Position numbers and translations under genes: made by a program. Shown here piece after piece: positions 1 through 7,900 of a stretch of 42,965 nt of DNA; the first letter of the stretch is position 1; each line of letters starts with the position of its first letter. The stretch comes from a virus: the IMG/VR virus record IMGVR_UViG_3300048597_000619, positions 1-42,965 of that record; one strand, given 5' to 3'. The notes under the pieces were generated by a model. That model ran no database searches. It had not been told where the DNA came from and was given only the letters and a program-made list of their open reading frames with translations.

Positions 1-120
1 ATGGAAGGGGTCGTCGGTTCAATCCCGGCCGCGCCCACCACTTTTCAACCACTTGCGCAGCCACCCGCCAAAGACCGGCAAGGGACTGGCAAGTCAACCC
101 GGCACTACTACGTCAAGCGC
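1..120. repeat. Terminal direct repeat, left copy
   Basis: Bases 1-120 are identical to 42846-42965. Because the genes read continuously across the joint and integrase, attP and HNH become neighbours when the ends are merged, the simplest explanation is a circular molecule whose contig ends overlap. The first 40 bases are the 3' part of a tRNA-like sequence ending in CCA, so the left end falls inside attP. A genuine short terminal repeat or a pair of att sites would also repeat, but 80 bases of the repeat lie beyond the tRNA 3' end. Confidence 0.9.
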
Positions 121-495
121 CGGATCGGCCGGCGGCTCATCGACGAGCACCGGCTCATCATGGAAACGATCGTCGGCCGCCGACTGCGGCACGACGAAGT
201 TGTCCATCACATCAACGGCGATCCGCGGGACAACCGCCCCGAGAACCTGGAACTGATGAGCCGGGCCGAGCACGCCCGCCATCACGGCAAGGGCCGGCCC
301 ATCCCGCGAAAGACCCCGCGGCCGCGCGGAACGGCCGTTCACTGCGCGATCTTGGACGAGGCCGCGGTCCGCGACATTCGGGCGCGGGTCGCTGCTGGCG
401 AAAGCCGGCTCGCCCTAGCCCGTGAGTACCGCGTCACCCGCTGGGCCGTGTACGACGTGGTGCGCGGCCGGCGCTGGGGGTGGCTCCATGACTAA
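1..495 (+). CDS. HNH endonuclease with C-terminal helix-turn-helix (main part, 5' end across the circle joint)
   Basis: This is a putative homing-type or packaging-type DNA endonuclease. An HNH core is visible at about residues 65-92 (EVVHHINGDPRDNRPENLEL), preceded by a basic YYVKRRIGRR strand region. A helix-turn-helix-like tail at about 118-155 would give DNA specificity. The ATG at base 1 lies in the tRNA-derived attP core. On the circle the frame stays open upstream to another ATG at 42816, just after the integrase stop, giving about ten extra residues. There is no ATG between base 1 and the HNH core, so the gene must start in or before attP. The next gene overlaps its stop codon. The exact start is uncertain; the family call is firm. 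Confidence 0.85.
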   Translation: MEGVVGSIPAAPTTFQPLAQPPAKDRQGTGKSTRHYYVKRRIGRRLIDEHRLIMETIVGRRLRHDEVVHHINGDPRDNRPENLELMSRAEHARHHGKGRPIPRKTPRPRGTAVHCAILDEAAVRDIRARVAAGESRLALAREYRVTRWAVYDVVRGRRWGWLHD

Positions 496-703
496 CCACC
501 CGCCGATAGACGCCGGAAGTCTTAGAGACGATGCCGGTTTGGTAAAGGTGGCGGACGCCGCGCGCCTGCTGGGCATAGAGGAAAAGCGCCTGCGCGGGTT
601 CATCGCGCGGGACAACCTCGAGGACCCCATCGGGGACATGCACTACGTGCTGTGGGACTGGCGCTGCTGGCGACTCTCTGCGTCACCGAGTGCTGCTCCA
701 TGA
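488..703 (+). CDS. Small helix-turn-helix protein
   Basis: This 71-residue protein starts eight bases inside the preceding HNH gene. Residues around 17-40 (VKVADAARLLGIEEKRLRGFI) look like a MerR/excisionase-type helix-turn-helix, and the stretch ending in LWDWRCWRL could be a short wing. It could be a transcription regulator or an accessory DNA-binding protein of the early operon. A second excisionase-like protein lies directly before integrase at 41509, so this one is less likely to be Xis. Start chosen by overlap with the upstream stop. Confidence 0.6.
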   Translation: MTNHPPIDAGSLRDDAGLVKVADAARLLGIEEKRLRGFIARDNLEDPIGDMHYVLWDWRCWRLSASPSAAP

Positions 704-1116
704 ACACACTTCCCGGCTTGGCCGAGTGGCTGGCGAACGGCGAGAAGGGCGCCAGCAGCCTGACGATGGCGATGTATCTCGGGTTCGGCGTCATGAAGGA
801 CGACGCCTGTCACCCGCTCGATCCTGCCGACTTCGATCGGTGCCTGCGCCTACTCGCCGCCGTGCCCGCACTGCGTGAGGGTCTGACGCGCATGGCTGAC
901 GTGAGCCCCGAATGGGCGGCGCTGGTGGCGCGGTGGGATGAGGTCGAGCGGTCGCACTTGGGCGAAGTGGGGCTCGGCTGGTCGAAGGCTCGCAGCGCGC
1001 CGCGCACCTACGAACTGATGAAGGCGATCGAGCGAGCCGCTGGTTCGTCGCCAGCATCACAGGCCGACGACGCGGGAGCATTTCGTGGCTCCCCTGCGAG
1101 TCGCGCCGATGGATAA
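700..1116 (+). CDS. Conserved phage hypothetical protein
   Basis: This 138-residue protein starts with ATG overlapping the previous stop (ATGA). The core LPGLAEWLANGEKG and the HPLDPADFDRCLRLL region, followed by a segment about summed domains and a helical SPEWAALVARWDEVE stretch, resemble a hypothetical protein common in phages of Burkholderia and relatives. The C-terminal 30 residues are Ser/Ala-rich and probably disordered. No enzymatic motif is visible. It is probably a small early protein that modifies host functions, but this is only inference from position. Confidence 0.65.
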   Translation: MNTLPGLAEWLANGEKGASSLTMAMYLGFGVMKDDACHPLDPADFDRCLRLLAAVPALREGLTRMADVSPEWAALVARWDEVERSHLGEVGLGWSKARSAPRTYELMKAIERAAGSSPASQADDAGAFRGSPASRADG

Positions 1117-1315
1117 GTACACGCACCCGCAGCCCGATCCGCTGTACCTCGCTCGCACGTATCGCGGCTGGCTGATGGGCCGCAAGCGCATGTGGATGGG
1201 ACACGGCAAGGGGCATCGCTGCCTACGCGGCCTGATCTATTACCGGGCATACGTCGGGCAGTACCTTGCGGGCAAGCGAGCAAGTTTTAGCGCCGGGGGT
1301 GGTCGCGATGAGTGA
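1109..1315 (+). CDS. Small basic hypothetical protein
   Basis: This 68-residue basic protein (MDKYTHPQPDPLYLARTYRGW) overlaps the upstream gene by eight bases. A GTG at 1085 in the same frame is an alternative start, but 1109 gives the overlap seen throughout this operon. It is rich in Arg, Tyr and Gly, with no recognised domain. Function unknown. Confidence 0.5.
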   Translation: MDKYTHPQPDPLYLARTYRGWLMGRKRMWMGHGKGHRCLRGLIYYRAYVGQYLAGKRASFSAGGGRDE

Positions 1316-1553
1316 ATGCAGCTACTGCGGCGACACGGCCAACTGCTGCCTTGAGGGTGAGTGCGGGCGCGCGAACGCCCTCCGCGCCCGGCTGGCGGAG
1401 GCGGAGCGGCTGCTAGAGGCAGCGCGATACTGGCTGGACCCCGACTGCGGCACATTGACCGCCAAAGGCGCGCAGAAGGTCCGGGATCTGAACGGCAAGA
1501 TCGACCCGTTCCTCTGGGGAGCAACAGGAAATGGAGACGCGCGACATGAGTGA
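1308..1553 (+). CDS. Small Cys-rich hypothetical protein
   Basis: This 81-residue protein begins MSECSYCGDTANCC and overlaps the previous stop by eight bases, with a G-rich Shine-Dalgarno region ahead of it. Four or five cysteines lie within the first 20 residues and could bind zinc. A coiled-coil-like helix (ALRARLAEAERLLEAARYW) follows. This layout of an N-terminal Cys cluster plus a helix occurs again in the next gene, suggesting the two are related. Function unknown. Confidence 0.55.
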   Translation: MSECSYCGDTANCCLEGECGRANALRARLAEAERLLEAARYWLDPDCGTLTAKGAQKVRDLNGKIDPFLWGATGNGDARHE

Positions 1554-2091
1554 CATTCATTCCTGCCACAACGAATGCCCCCGGCTGCCGTGCGTGCAGC
1601 GGCGGGAGATTGAGCGACTGCGCGAGGCGCTAAAGCGGATCGCCGATATCGAACCGACGCTGCACCCCGCGCGAATCGCCCGCGCCGCTCTTGCCGGAGC
1701 CGCCGTGCCTGCGCCAGAAGGTCAATGCACCCAGCCCAACGGGGTGAGGTCAACGCCCCGGCCGTCGGGAGCCGACGTTCTAGTACCTCCGGCGGAGGGA
1801 ACGGCGAGCGGGGACCGCCGCGACGGTGGGCTGGGTGCGCCTGCGACAGAGCGTCGCCGCGACGTGCCGTCCGGCTACGTCTGCACGGACTGCGGCGAGG
1901 ATGAGCGGCACAGCCCGCACTGCGGACTAGCTGTTCAGCCCGCAGATCGCCTCACCATCACCGACGGGTTCGGCGGCGAGTGGATGACGTGCGGGTCCGA
2001 CTGCGAGCTACAGGTCGTCCGGCCCGGCAAGGTGCAGTGCCCGAAGTGCGAGGCAAGACGCGCTGGTCAACAGCCGGAGAGTCCGCGATGA
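1546..2091 (+). CDS. Zinc-ribbon-like hypothetical protein
   Basis: This 181-residue protein starts at MSDIHSCHNECPRLPC, overlapping the previous stop, with GGAG upstream; an in-frame ATG at 1531 would add five residues. An N-terminal Cys cluster and a helix (EIERLREALKRIADIE) are followed by a low-complexity Pro/Ala/Arg linker at about 55-110. The C-terminal half has paired Cys motifs (CTDCGEDERHSPHC and CGSDC...CPKC) likely to bind zinc. The linker may be a fusion scar between two small modules. No function can be assigned. Confidence 0.5.
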   Translation: MSDIHSCHNECPRLPCVQRREIERLREALKRIADIEPTLHPARIARAALAGAAVPAPEGQCTQPNGVRSTPRPSGADVLVPPAEGTASGDRRDGGLGAPATERRRDVPSGYVCTDCGEDERHSPHCGLAVQPADRLTITDGFGGEWMTCGSDCELQVVRPGKVQCPKCEARRAGQQPESPR

Positions 2092-2399
2092 ACTGGCAAC
2101 CAATCGAGACTGCGCCGACGGGCCGCAAGATTATCGTTCACTACCTGAACACGCTCGGCAAGCACCGCACGGTGATGGCGTGCTACTACGGCCCGAAGTC
2201 GCTGGAAATGCACGACGACTACGAAGACGTAGGGACGTGGGACGACGAGGCCGGAGTTAGCTACGCGGACGCAGGGTGGTACGAGGAGCATGATTCGGAC
2301 AGCCCGGTCATGCCGCTCGGCGGTACGCCGACGCACTGGATGCCGCTACCGCCGCCGCCGGGAGCAACAGGCACGACGGCCGGAGGTCGCGATGGCTGA
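2088..2399 (+). CDS. DUF551-like protein
   Basis: This 103-residue protein starts ATGA over the previous stop. It opens with NWQPIETAPTGRKIIVHYL and ends near PTHWMPLPPPPG, the two conserved ends of the DUF551 family, which is frequent in small early genes of temperate phages. The middle is acidic (DDYEDVGTWDDEAG). The family has no known biochemical role. The family match is by eye. Confidence 0.75.
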   Translation: MNWQPIETAPTGRKIIVHYLNTLGKHRTVMACYYGPKSLEMHDDYEDVGTWDDEAGVSYADAGWYEEHDSDSPVMPLGGTPTHWMPLPPPPGATGTTAGGRDG

Positions 2400-2610
2400 G
2401 AAATTCACGCACGAGGACGCCGAGTCGTTTGCCGAGGGGCTGCGCTTCTATCAGCAGCTTGCGGCGGATCGGTTGCGCGCGCTGAACGTGGCCCGCGAAC
2501 GGCTACGGCAGATCGCCCGTGCGACGGACGTGACGGAGTGGACGGACAAGTCGTATCTGCGACAGTCGTGCGATGAAGCTCACCGGCTGGCGACAGAGCA
2601 GGTGCCATGA
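2392..2610 (+). CDS. Small helical hypothetical protein
   Basis: This 72-residue protein is preceded by a clear Shine-Dalgarno (GGAGG, five bases before ATG) and overlaps the previous stop by eight bases. It is almost wholly alpha-helical, with Glu/Arg/Ala heptad character (RLRALNVARERLRQIARA). Function unknown. Confidence 0.55.
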   Translation: MAEKFTHEDAESFAEGLRFYQQLAADRLRALNVARERLRQIARATDVTEWTDKSYLRQSCDEAHRLATEQVP

Positions 2611-2630
2611 AGCCAGCGAGGCTACCGTGA
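2607..2630 (+). other. Seven-codon minicistron linking two genes
   Basis: An ATG overlaps the stop of the upstream gene (ATGA at 2607). It opens a frame of seven codons (MKPARLP) that ends in a TGA overlapping the GTG start of the next gene (GTGA at 2627). It may simply be chance, but it places a terminating ribosome exactly on the next start codon and so could relay translational coupling. Confidence 0.3.
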
Positions 2631-2842
2631 AGAACGCTCGCCCCAAGTCCGTCGCGGACCGCGCCCGCGAGTTCGCCTTCAGCAAGGCCGACGAGTTCTC
2701 GCCGAAGGATCTCAACGGGAAGCGCACACGGCCGGGCTTCTGGAAGTGGTACGGCTATCTGTACGGGGCAGCGCGCGGCTGGCGAGCGGGCTACATCGCC
2801 GGCCGGCGAGCAGCACGTAACTCACCGGCTGGTCGCACATGA
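2627..2842 (+). CDS. Small basic hypothetical protein
   Basis: This 71-residue protein starts at GTG. An upstream frame extends to 2573, but the GTG at 2627 matches the spacing and overlap pattern of its neighbours. Sequence features are a basic N-terminus, then RTRPGFWKWYGYLYGAARG, an aromatic-rich amphipathic stretch. Its stop overlaps the ATG of the next gene. No family recognised. Confidence 0.5.
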   Translation: MKNARPKSVADRAREFAFSKADEFSPKDLNGKRTRPGFWKWYGYLYGAARGWRAGYIAGRRAARNSPAGRT

Positions 2843-3018
2843 AACACGCCCGCCTCGCGATTTTCGGCAGTCTCGGTATTTGGCTGTTCGGGATGCTGAC
2901 CGACAAGTCCGCTTGGGACCTGTTCACCTACGCCTACTGGTATGGGTGCGGGATCGGCGCGGCGTGGTGGCAGTTCGGGCGAGCAACGTCCAGCGCACCG
3001 GCTACTCCCCCCGGCTAG
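2839..3018 (+). CDS. Small inner-membrane protein
   Basis: This 59-residue protein starts ATGA over the previous stop and ends TAG. It contains one or two hydrophobic segments (LAIFGSLGIWLFGML and a later AYWYGCGIGAAWW), so it is probably membrane-embedded. It is the last gene of the rightward early operon, and its 3' end overlaps the 3' end of the convergent Rz gene by 17 bases. Function unknown; a host-membrane or superinfection role is possible but unsupported. Confidence 0.55.
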   Translation: MKHARLAIFGSLGIWLFGMLTDKSAWDLFTYAYWYGCGIGAAWWQFGRATSSAPATPPG

Positions 3019-3526
3019 CCATCTCCGACAGCTTCCGGTGCCGGTCCAGCAGGTGCCTCACTTGGGCGCTGCATCGGTCGGCGCGATCCGCAATCGCGTA
3101 CAAGCCGGGCCCGTAGTCGAACGGGTCTGCAGCAGCTCCGTCAGGCACGCCCGGTAGCTGCCCTCCGGCGGGGCCGGTTCCGCCAGCGCCGCCGGCAGGG
3201 GCTCCGAGTCCGAGCACCGCGGGGGCGGGACCGACGCACATCCTGACGACAGGCACAGGACCGCTAGCAGCGGCCCGCAGGCGCGCGTTCTCTGCCTCCA
3301 GCCCGCGAACGGTGTCGGCCGTGGTCTGTCGCTCATAGGTCACCTGCGCCCGGTAGCGGGCGTCCTGCGCGGCCAGAGAGGCGGTCAGCTCGGCCACGTC
3401 GTCGCGGGCGTTGTCGCGCTGGATCCGGAATGTCGTTGCCGTGACTGCCAGCGCCGCGATCGGCAGCAGCCACCAGCGCTTCAGGATCCACTGCCAGACC
3501 TTCAGCAGCACCGGGACCGGGATCAC
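3002..3526 (-). CDS. Rz: Rz-like inner-membrane spanin
   Basis: This 174-residue protein starts at GTG overlapping the previous stop (GTGA). A basic N-terminus and one transmembrane helix (WLLPIAALAVTATTF, about residues 19-33) are followed by a charged coiled-coil-like periplasmic region, the i-spanin design. A second reading frame inside it encodes an Rz1-like lipoprotein. The C-terminal half is unusually Gly/Pro/Ala-rich where the embedded gene constrains it. It should join inner and outer membranes at the last step of lysis. It is the last leftward late gene. Confidence 0.8.
   Translation of the reverse strand: MIPVPVLLKVWQWILKRWWLLPIAALAVTATTFRIQRDNARDDVAELTASLAAQDARYRAQVTYERQTTADTVRGLEAENARLRAAASGPVPVVRMCVGPAPAVLGLGAPAGGAGGTGPAGGQLPGVPDGAAADPFDYGPGLYAIADRADRCSAQVRHLLDRHRKLSEMASRGE
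3058..3336 (-). CDS. Rz1: Rz1-like outer-membrane spanin lipoprotein, embedded in Rz
   Basis: This 92-residue frame lies wholly within the Rz gene in another frame. It has an N-terminal hydrophobic signal (GPLLAVLCLSSGC) with a lipobox whose Cys is residue 33, followed by a Pro-rich stretch (SVPPPR and later EPAPPEG). Lipobox plus proline-rich mature part inside Rz is the hallmark of Rz1. The processed protein would be an outer-membrane lipoprotein that pairs with Rz. The N-terminus before the signal is longer than usual, so an internal start is possible. Confidence 0.75.
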   Translation of the reverse strand: MSDRPRPTPFAGWRQRTRACGPLLAVLCLSSGCASVPPPRCSDSEPLPAALAEPAPPEGSYRACLTELLQTRSTTGPACTRLRIAPTDAAPK

Positions 3527-3774
3527 GAATTGAGCCTCGCGTCAGGTAGCGGCTCGTCGTCGTCCGGCTCGACCACCTCGGCCAGCGCGGCGCGGATCGT
3601 CTCCTCGGTGGCGTGGTTGGCGTACGTCTGCAGCGCCGCCAGCATCGCGCCGAGCAGGATGTCGAGGTGGTAGTCGGCGCAGGGATGCTGCGCCAGGTAC
3701 GCCCGGCAGTTCGCGATCGACGCGGCGAGCTGGGCGGCCGCGGGCGGTTCGTCGATCGTGGCGACGATGGTCAC
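3523..3774 (-). CDS. Small hypothetical protein in the lysis cassette
   Basis: This 83-residue acidic protein starts at GTG overlapping the holin stop and ends in the start of Rz. It is predicted mostly helical, with an acidic tail (EVVEPDDDEPLPDAR). There is no membrane segment or signal peptide. It lies between holin and spanins, but nothing in it points to a lysis function. Confidence 0.55.
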   Translation of the reverse strand: MTIVATIDEPPAAAQLAASIANCRAYLAQHPCADYHLDILLGAMLAALQTYANHATEETIRAALAEVVEPDDDEPLPDARLNS

Positions 3775-3992
3775 GGCTTGGGCTCCTGCGGGCGGGACCG
3801 GGAGAACCAGAACTGCAGGATTTGCAGCACGCCCGCGGTTGACACGGCCAGCAGCGCCGCGAGCGTGTCCTTCCAGTCGATCGGCGTCTCGACGCGGCCG
3901 GTCAGGAACAGTCCCAGCGTCGTGAAGTACCCCACAAGGAACACGACGGACAGCACGACCTGCGCGACGGCGACGGTGCGTTCGGTGTTCAT
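3771..3992 (-). CDS. Holin candidate (two transmembrane segments)
   Basis: This 73-residue protein starts ATGA over the endolysin stop. It has two hydrophobic segments (VAQVVLSVVFLVGYFTTLGLFL and LAALLAVSTAGVLQILQFWF) and a short basic/Pro tail. Size, topology and position beside endolysin and spanins fit a class II holin that would permeabilise the inner membrane. Two other small membrane proteins lie upstream of endolysin, so the true holin is not proven. Confidence 0.65.
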   Translation of the reverse strand: MNTERTVAVAQVVLSVVFLVGYFTTLGLFLTGRVETPIDWKDTLAALLAVSTAGVLQILQFWFSRSRPQEPKP

Positions 3993-4474
3993 GCTTCGTT
4001 ACTCGAGGCGGGCTGGCTGTTGGACACGAGCACCGGCATCGGACCGGCGGCCGGCTCACCGGGCGGCCAGCGGTACGCCAGCACGCGGGACCGATCGAAC
4101 GGCGCGATGCTGACGGCGTTGCCTTGGTTCCCGCCCAGCACCATCAGCCGGCCGCGCTCGTCGTCACCGACCACGAACCCGACGTGCCCGCCGCCCGTGC
4201 GCTCAAACACGACGATGCAGCCGAGCGTCGGGAGGATCAGCGGCGTGCCGTAGGCGGCCCACGAGCGGGCGCGATACCACTCCCGCACGACCGGCAGGCC
4301 AGACTCGATCAGGCAGGCGGCGACGAGAGTGCCGCACCACGGCGTTTCGTCGTCTGACCACCACGCCTTGAGGCGCGACAGCCAGCGGGTGATCGTCGGT
4401 TCGTGCCGCGGGCCGGGGATCTCGCGCAGCCCGACGTGCTTGCGGGCCTCGATCAGCCAGCGCGGTTCGCTCAC
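3989..4474 (-). CDS. Endolysin, CHAP/NlpC-P60-like (TIGR02594 type)
   Basis: This 161-residue protein starts at GTG overlapping the previous stop. The motif TPWCGTLVAACL puts a catalytic Cys at residue 47; GGGHVGFVVG supplies His 97, and LGGNQGNAVSI supplies a polar residue near 116. Cys-His-Asn order with this spacing is typical of the TIGR02594 cysteine peptidase/amidase family used as phage endolysins. It should cleave peptidoglycan cross-links or the amide bond. No signal peptide is visible, so release depends on the holin. The last 25 residues are a flexible Pro/Ser tail. Confidence 0.8.
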   Translation of the reverse strand: MSEPRWLIEARKHVGLREIPGPRHEPTITRWLSRLKAWWSDDETPWCGTLVAACLIESGLPVVREWYRARSWAAYGTPLILPTLGCIVVFERTGGGHVGFVVGDDERGRLMVLGGNQGNAVSIAPFDRSRVLAYRWPPGEPAAGPMPVLVSNSQPASSNEA

Positions 4475-4764
4475 AACGGCCGATCCTGCTTGGTCTTCAG
4501 GTCGACTTCGATCCGCCTGAGCATGTCCTTGATCTCGCGCACGTCCTCGCGGTAGTCCTGCCGGCGCACGTACTCGCTCGGAACGACCTGCTCGAGCGCG
4601 GCCAGGCGGGCGCCCATCCGCTCCTGCTCTTTCTGCAGCAGACCGACCTGGAACCACAGCGCGCCGCTCATGAACACGACCGCGCCGAGCGCGATCAGGT
4701 CGCCCATGCTCAGCGGGCCGACGCGGAATTCGGGCTGGCGGTCGTCGTTCACGGGGACTCTCAC
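4471..4764 (-). CDS. Membrane-anchored coiled-coil protein, XhlA-like
   Basis: This 97-residue protein starts at GTG inside the previous stop (GTGA). It has one hydrophobic segment (GDLIALGAVVFMSGALWF, about 21-38) followed by a long charged helix (LLQKEQERMGARLAALEQVV and later EIKDMLRRIEVDLK). This resembles XhlA-type lysis accessory proteins but with the membrane segment at the N-terminal side. It may be an antiholin or a holin partner; this is inferred from topology and position only. Confidence 0.5.
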   Translation of the reverse strand: MRVPVNDDRQPEFRVGPLSMGDLIALGAVVFMSGALWFQVGLLQKEQERMGARLAALEQVVPSEYVRRQDYREDVREIKDMLRRIEVDLKTKQDRPL

Positions 4765-4907
4765 TTCTTCGCCGGCCGACTTCCCGCCGAAGGCCGTCCG
4801 CCACCGTCACCGCTGCGCCGTTGCACGCTGCGCCGGTGGATGAACCACGCGCCGCCGGCAATCACGACGCCAGCGAGGATATATGCCGCCGCCACTTCGA
4901 TCTGCAT
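4761..4907 (-). CDS. Tiny single-span membrane protein
   Basis: This 48-residue gene has a good Shine-Dalgarno (AGGAG, eight bases before ATG). It has one hydrophobic segment at the N-terminus (AAYILAGVVIAGGAWFI) followed by a basic, Gly/Ser-rich cytoplasmic tail. It is the first gene after the tail-tip protein and may be a holin-class or regulatory lysis peptide. It is too short for a family assignment. Confidence 0.5.
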   Translation of the reverse strand: MQIEVAAAYILAGVVIAGGAWFIHRRSVQRRSGDGGGRPSAGSRPAKK

Positions 4908-4921
4908 TGCGTGACTCCTGG

Positions 4922-7900
4922 CTAGACTCTGACGAAACTCTTTGACGCATCGCGCGTGCCCGTCACCGCGCCCGATCGGTTTCCGGTGCCGTACGCCTCA
5001 TACAACTGCGGCAGGCCCGAACTGTTCGTGATGACCACCGAGTGCGTCGCGACAAAGTTCTCGCTCGCGCCGAACGATTCGACCGTTCCTGTGCTGGTGT
5101 TGTCCGACCCGCCGACGGTGCGCCACGTCAGGGACACCGAGGCCGTGCCACTGCTGGTCGTGCCGGTGCATCGCAGTTGCCCGTACACCGTCCGGCTCTC
5201 ACCGTTCTCCAGCGAGAACATCAGAACCGACGACGCCGCGAACTGCAGCGACGTGGACTGCGTCACGCCGGTCGGTCCAGCGGGACCCTGCGGCCCCGTG
5301 GGTCCTGTCGGTCCGGTGGGACCCGTGGGGCCTGCCGGCCCCTGCGCGCCGTCCTGACCTTCGACGCGCACGGGCACTTGCCACGTCCACGCGGCGCCGG
5401 TATTGGGTCGCGTGCCAACCGAAGACCACATCGGATTCGCAGATCCGGGGACGCTCCCGACGTTGCTGTACCAGCCTGACGGAACGCCGGACGATGGCGC
5501 CGGCGTCGAAGGTTGCGATGCCGACCGCTGGAAGATGATGTCGACCGCGCTACCCTGCTGAGTCAGCAGCACCGGCGTCGACCATGTCAGTGTGAGGTCG
5601 ACGGCCGACGCGCCCTGCACCGCCGCGACGCTCTGTGATGCCCACACTGGATCGGCGCCGGTCGGAATGCCGACGCTCCATCCGGCCGGCGGCGTCAGCG
5701 TGAGGGTGCCGAAGTTGAACGATCCGCCGGTCGGCGTGCTGGGGCCTGCGGACTGCCGCACGTACACGGTGAGCTCGGCGACCGACAGCCCGTCTTCGCC
5801 GGGCGCGCCAGCGCCGGACGCGAGCGCCGTGCCCAGCACGCCCGCAGTGGCGCTCGCCGGCATCCAGTCGGATACGTTGTCGGCTCCAGTCGTCGTCGCT
5901 CCGCGCTTCGTGCGCGCCCAACTCCACCGCGATTCGCCGCCCGGTACGGCAAACGAGATCAGGTCGCCCCGAACCTCGCCGACTTTCGCAGCGATGCTGC
6001 GGTCGTTGGACGTGGCCGCGTAGAACTCGACGAGATCATAGGTCTGCGAGCTCGGCAGCGTAGCGCGAAGCTGGATTGCGCCCGGCTGCGCCTGCGCAAC
6101 GAGTGCCGACGGCGCAGGCGGCTTCGCCGTCGCATCCTCGACCGCCACCACCGGCTCCGGCAGGTACTGGATCCGCAGCGCCGAGAACGACAGGTCGGCA
6201 AAGCTGATGACCGACGGGTTCGCGTTGCCGCCGAACGGCCCCTCGTTGCGGTTGTAGCGGTGCGCCGGGCCGGGATCGAGGAACCGGTTCACGCCGTAGG
6301 TGGCGTCGAACGGCGTCGGCGTAACGCCCGTGCGCGCGACGAACTTGCCCTCGAGGTCCGGCCACGAGAGGTTCGCGCCGTCCAGCAGGATCAGCAGCGC
6401 GCCGGGCGCGCCGCCCGCGCCGCTGCCGGCGTACCACCGTTTGTCCTCGTAATCGTAGAACCCGCCGAGCGCGCCGTCCGTGCCCGACAGGTCGATGCGC
6501 CCGGACACGCCGAACCCGAGCCCGCGGCAGACGATGTGCAGGCCCGCGCCGCCGGCCCCGCCGGTGCCCGCCGCGCCGCCGATGCGCGCGTCCTGATACA
6601 GCAGCTTGCCGCCCGGTCCGCCGCCGCCGCCGCGCAGGTCCGGCGGCACGCCGCGGATCGTGGTCGCGCCCGGCGTCAGTTCCAGCTCGGGGAACGCCGG
6701 CAGGCCCTGGTCGAGCGGCGGCTGGCGCGTTTCCATGATCGGGTTGCCCGACCGCTGGCTGATGCGGACGCCGTCCCACGCGCGCATATTGCCGACGTAG
6801 CCGCGGTCGCCGGACTGCTCGTTCACGGTGGCGTTGTCGGCCACGCCCGTGCGGCCCCGGCCACGGCCCCGGATCTCGCCGTTGACCTGCAGGAACCCAC
6901 GCACGCGAAGCTGCACGTTCGCGCCGATCTCGAACACGACGCCGGGCGCGATCGTCAGGTCGCCCGCGTGGTACAGCGTCGAGCCGGCGGCCGTGATGTC
7001 GGCCGTGCCGGTGAACACCGCCGACGGCGGCGAGGTCATCACGCCGGCCGTGATCACGCAGCCGGCGAGGCTCGACAACGCCGTTCCCTGCGCGGTGTAG
7101 AACGCGTCGGCGAGCACCGTGACGGCGCCGGTCGGCGCGTAGCCGCGGCCGACGACGGTCGAGCCGAACAGTTCGAGCGATAGGTCGCCCTGCGCCGGGC
7201 TGTAGCTCACCTGCTGGATCTCGAACGCGCGGTCGATGCCGGTCACGCCGGTCGGCGCGGCAAAGTCGCGGATCTGCGCCGACTGGACGCGGACCACGTC
7301 GCCCACTTCCAGCCGATTCAGGCTGGGCAGCACCGTGACCCGCATCCGCTGCGGCGGCGCGGCGTAGCGGTCGCGGAACGCGTTCGCCCGCCCGCGGATC
7401 GTCACGTCGGTCTGCCGGTTGCCGTACAGCCCCTTGAACGGCAGCACTTCGAGCTCGGCCTTGCCGTGCGTGCTGACGCTGGTCGAGTCCACGAACAGCG
7501 ATTGCCGCGTGAACTCCTTGCCGTTGTGGTTCCAGTCGATCCGGATCGCGTTCTGCATCGCGCCGAGGTCGTGCTCGAGCGGGCCGTAGCTGATCACGTT
7601 GGCATCCGACAGCGTCACGACCGGCGCGGCGTCGCGCAGTACGCGGGTCATGCGGCGAAGGCCCAGCGCGCCGTCCGAGTAGACGGGCGTGTAGCAGGCG
7701 AGCAGCAGCAGCAGTTCCTTTTCGATGAACGCCTTGCCGCCGGTCTTCGTCGCGCCCGAGAACCGCACGATGACCGAATCGCCCTCGGCGGCCGGGTTCC
7801 ACAGGTCCGTGCCGATACCGGTGAAGTCGGACAGCCGGATCCAGCTCGGGTCGATGCCGAGGTGCCAGTTCGTCGGCAACGTCGCCGCGTCGCCGTGCAG

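Noticed and set aside
1-120. The 120-base repeat as attL and attR of an integrated prophage
   Set aside because: Identity continues 80 bases past the tRNA 3' end into the HNH gene and no bacterial flank is present; contig closure overlap fits better.
1517-2371. A 12-base repeat GGGAGCAACAGG at 1517-1528 and 2360-2371
   Set aside because: Two short copies near gene junctions with no symmetry or shared spacing to promoters; could be chance or a trace of duplication, too weak to report as an element.
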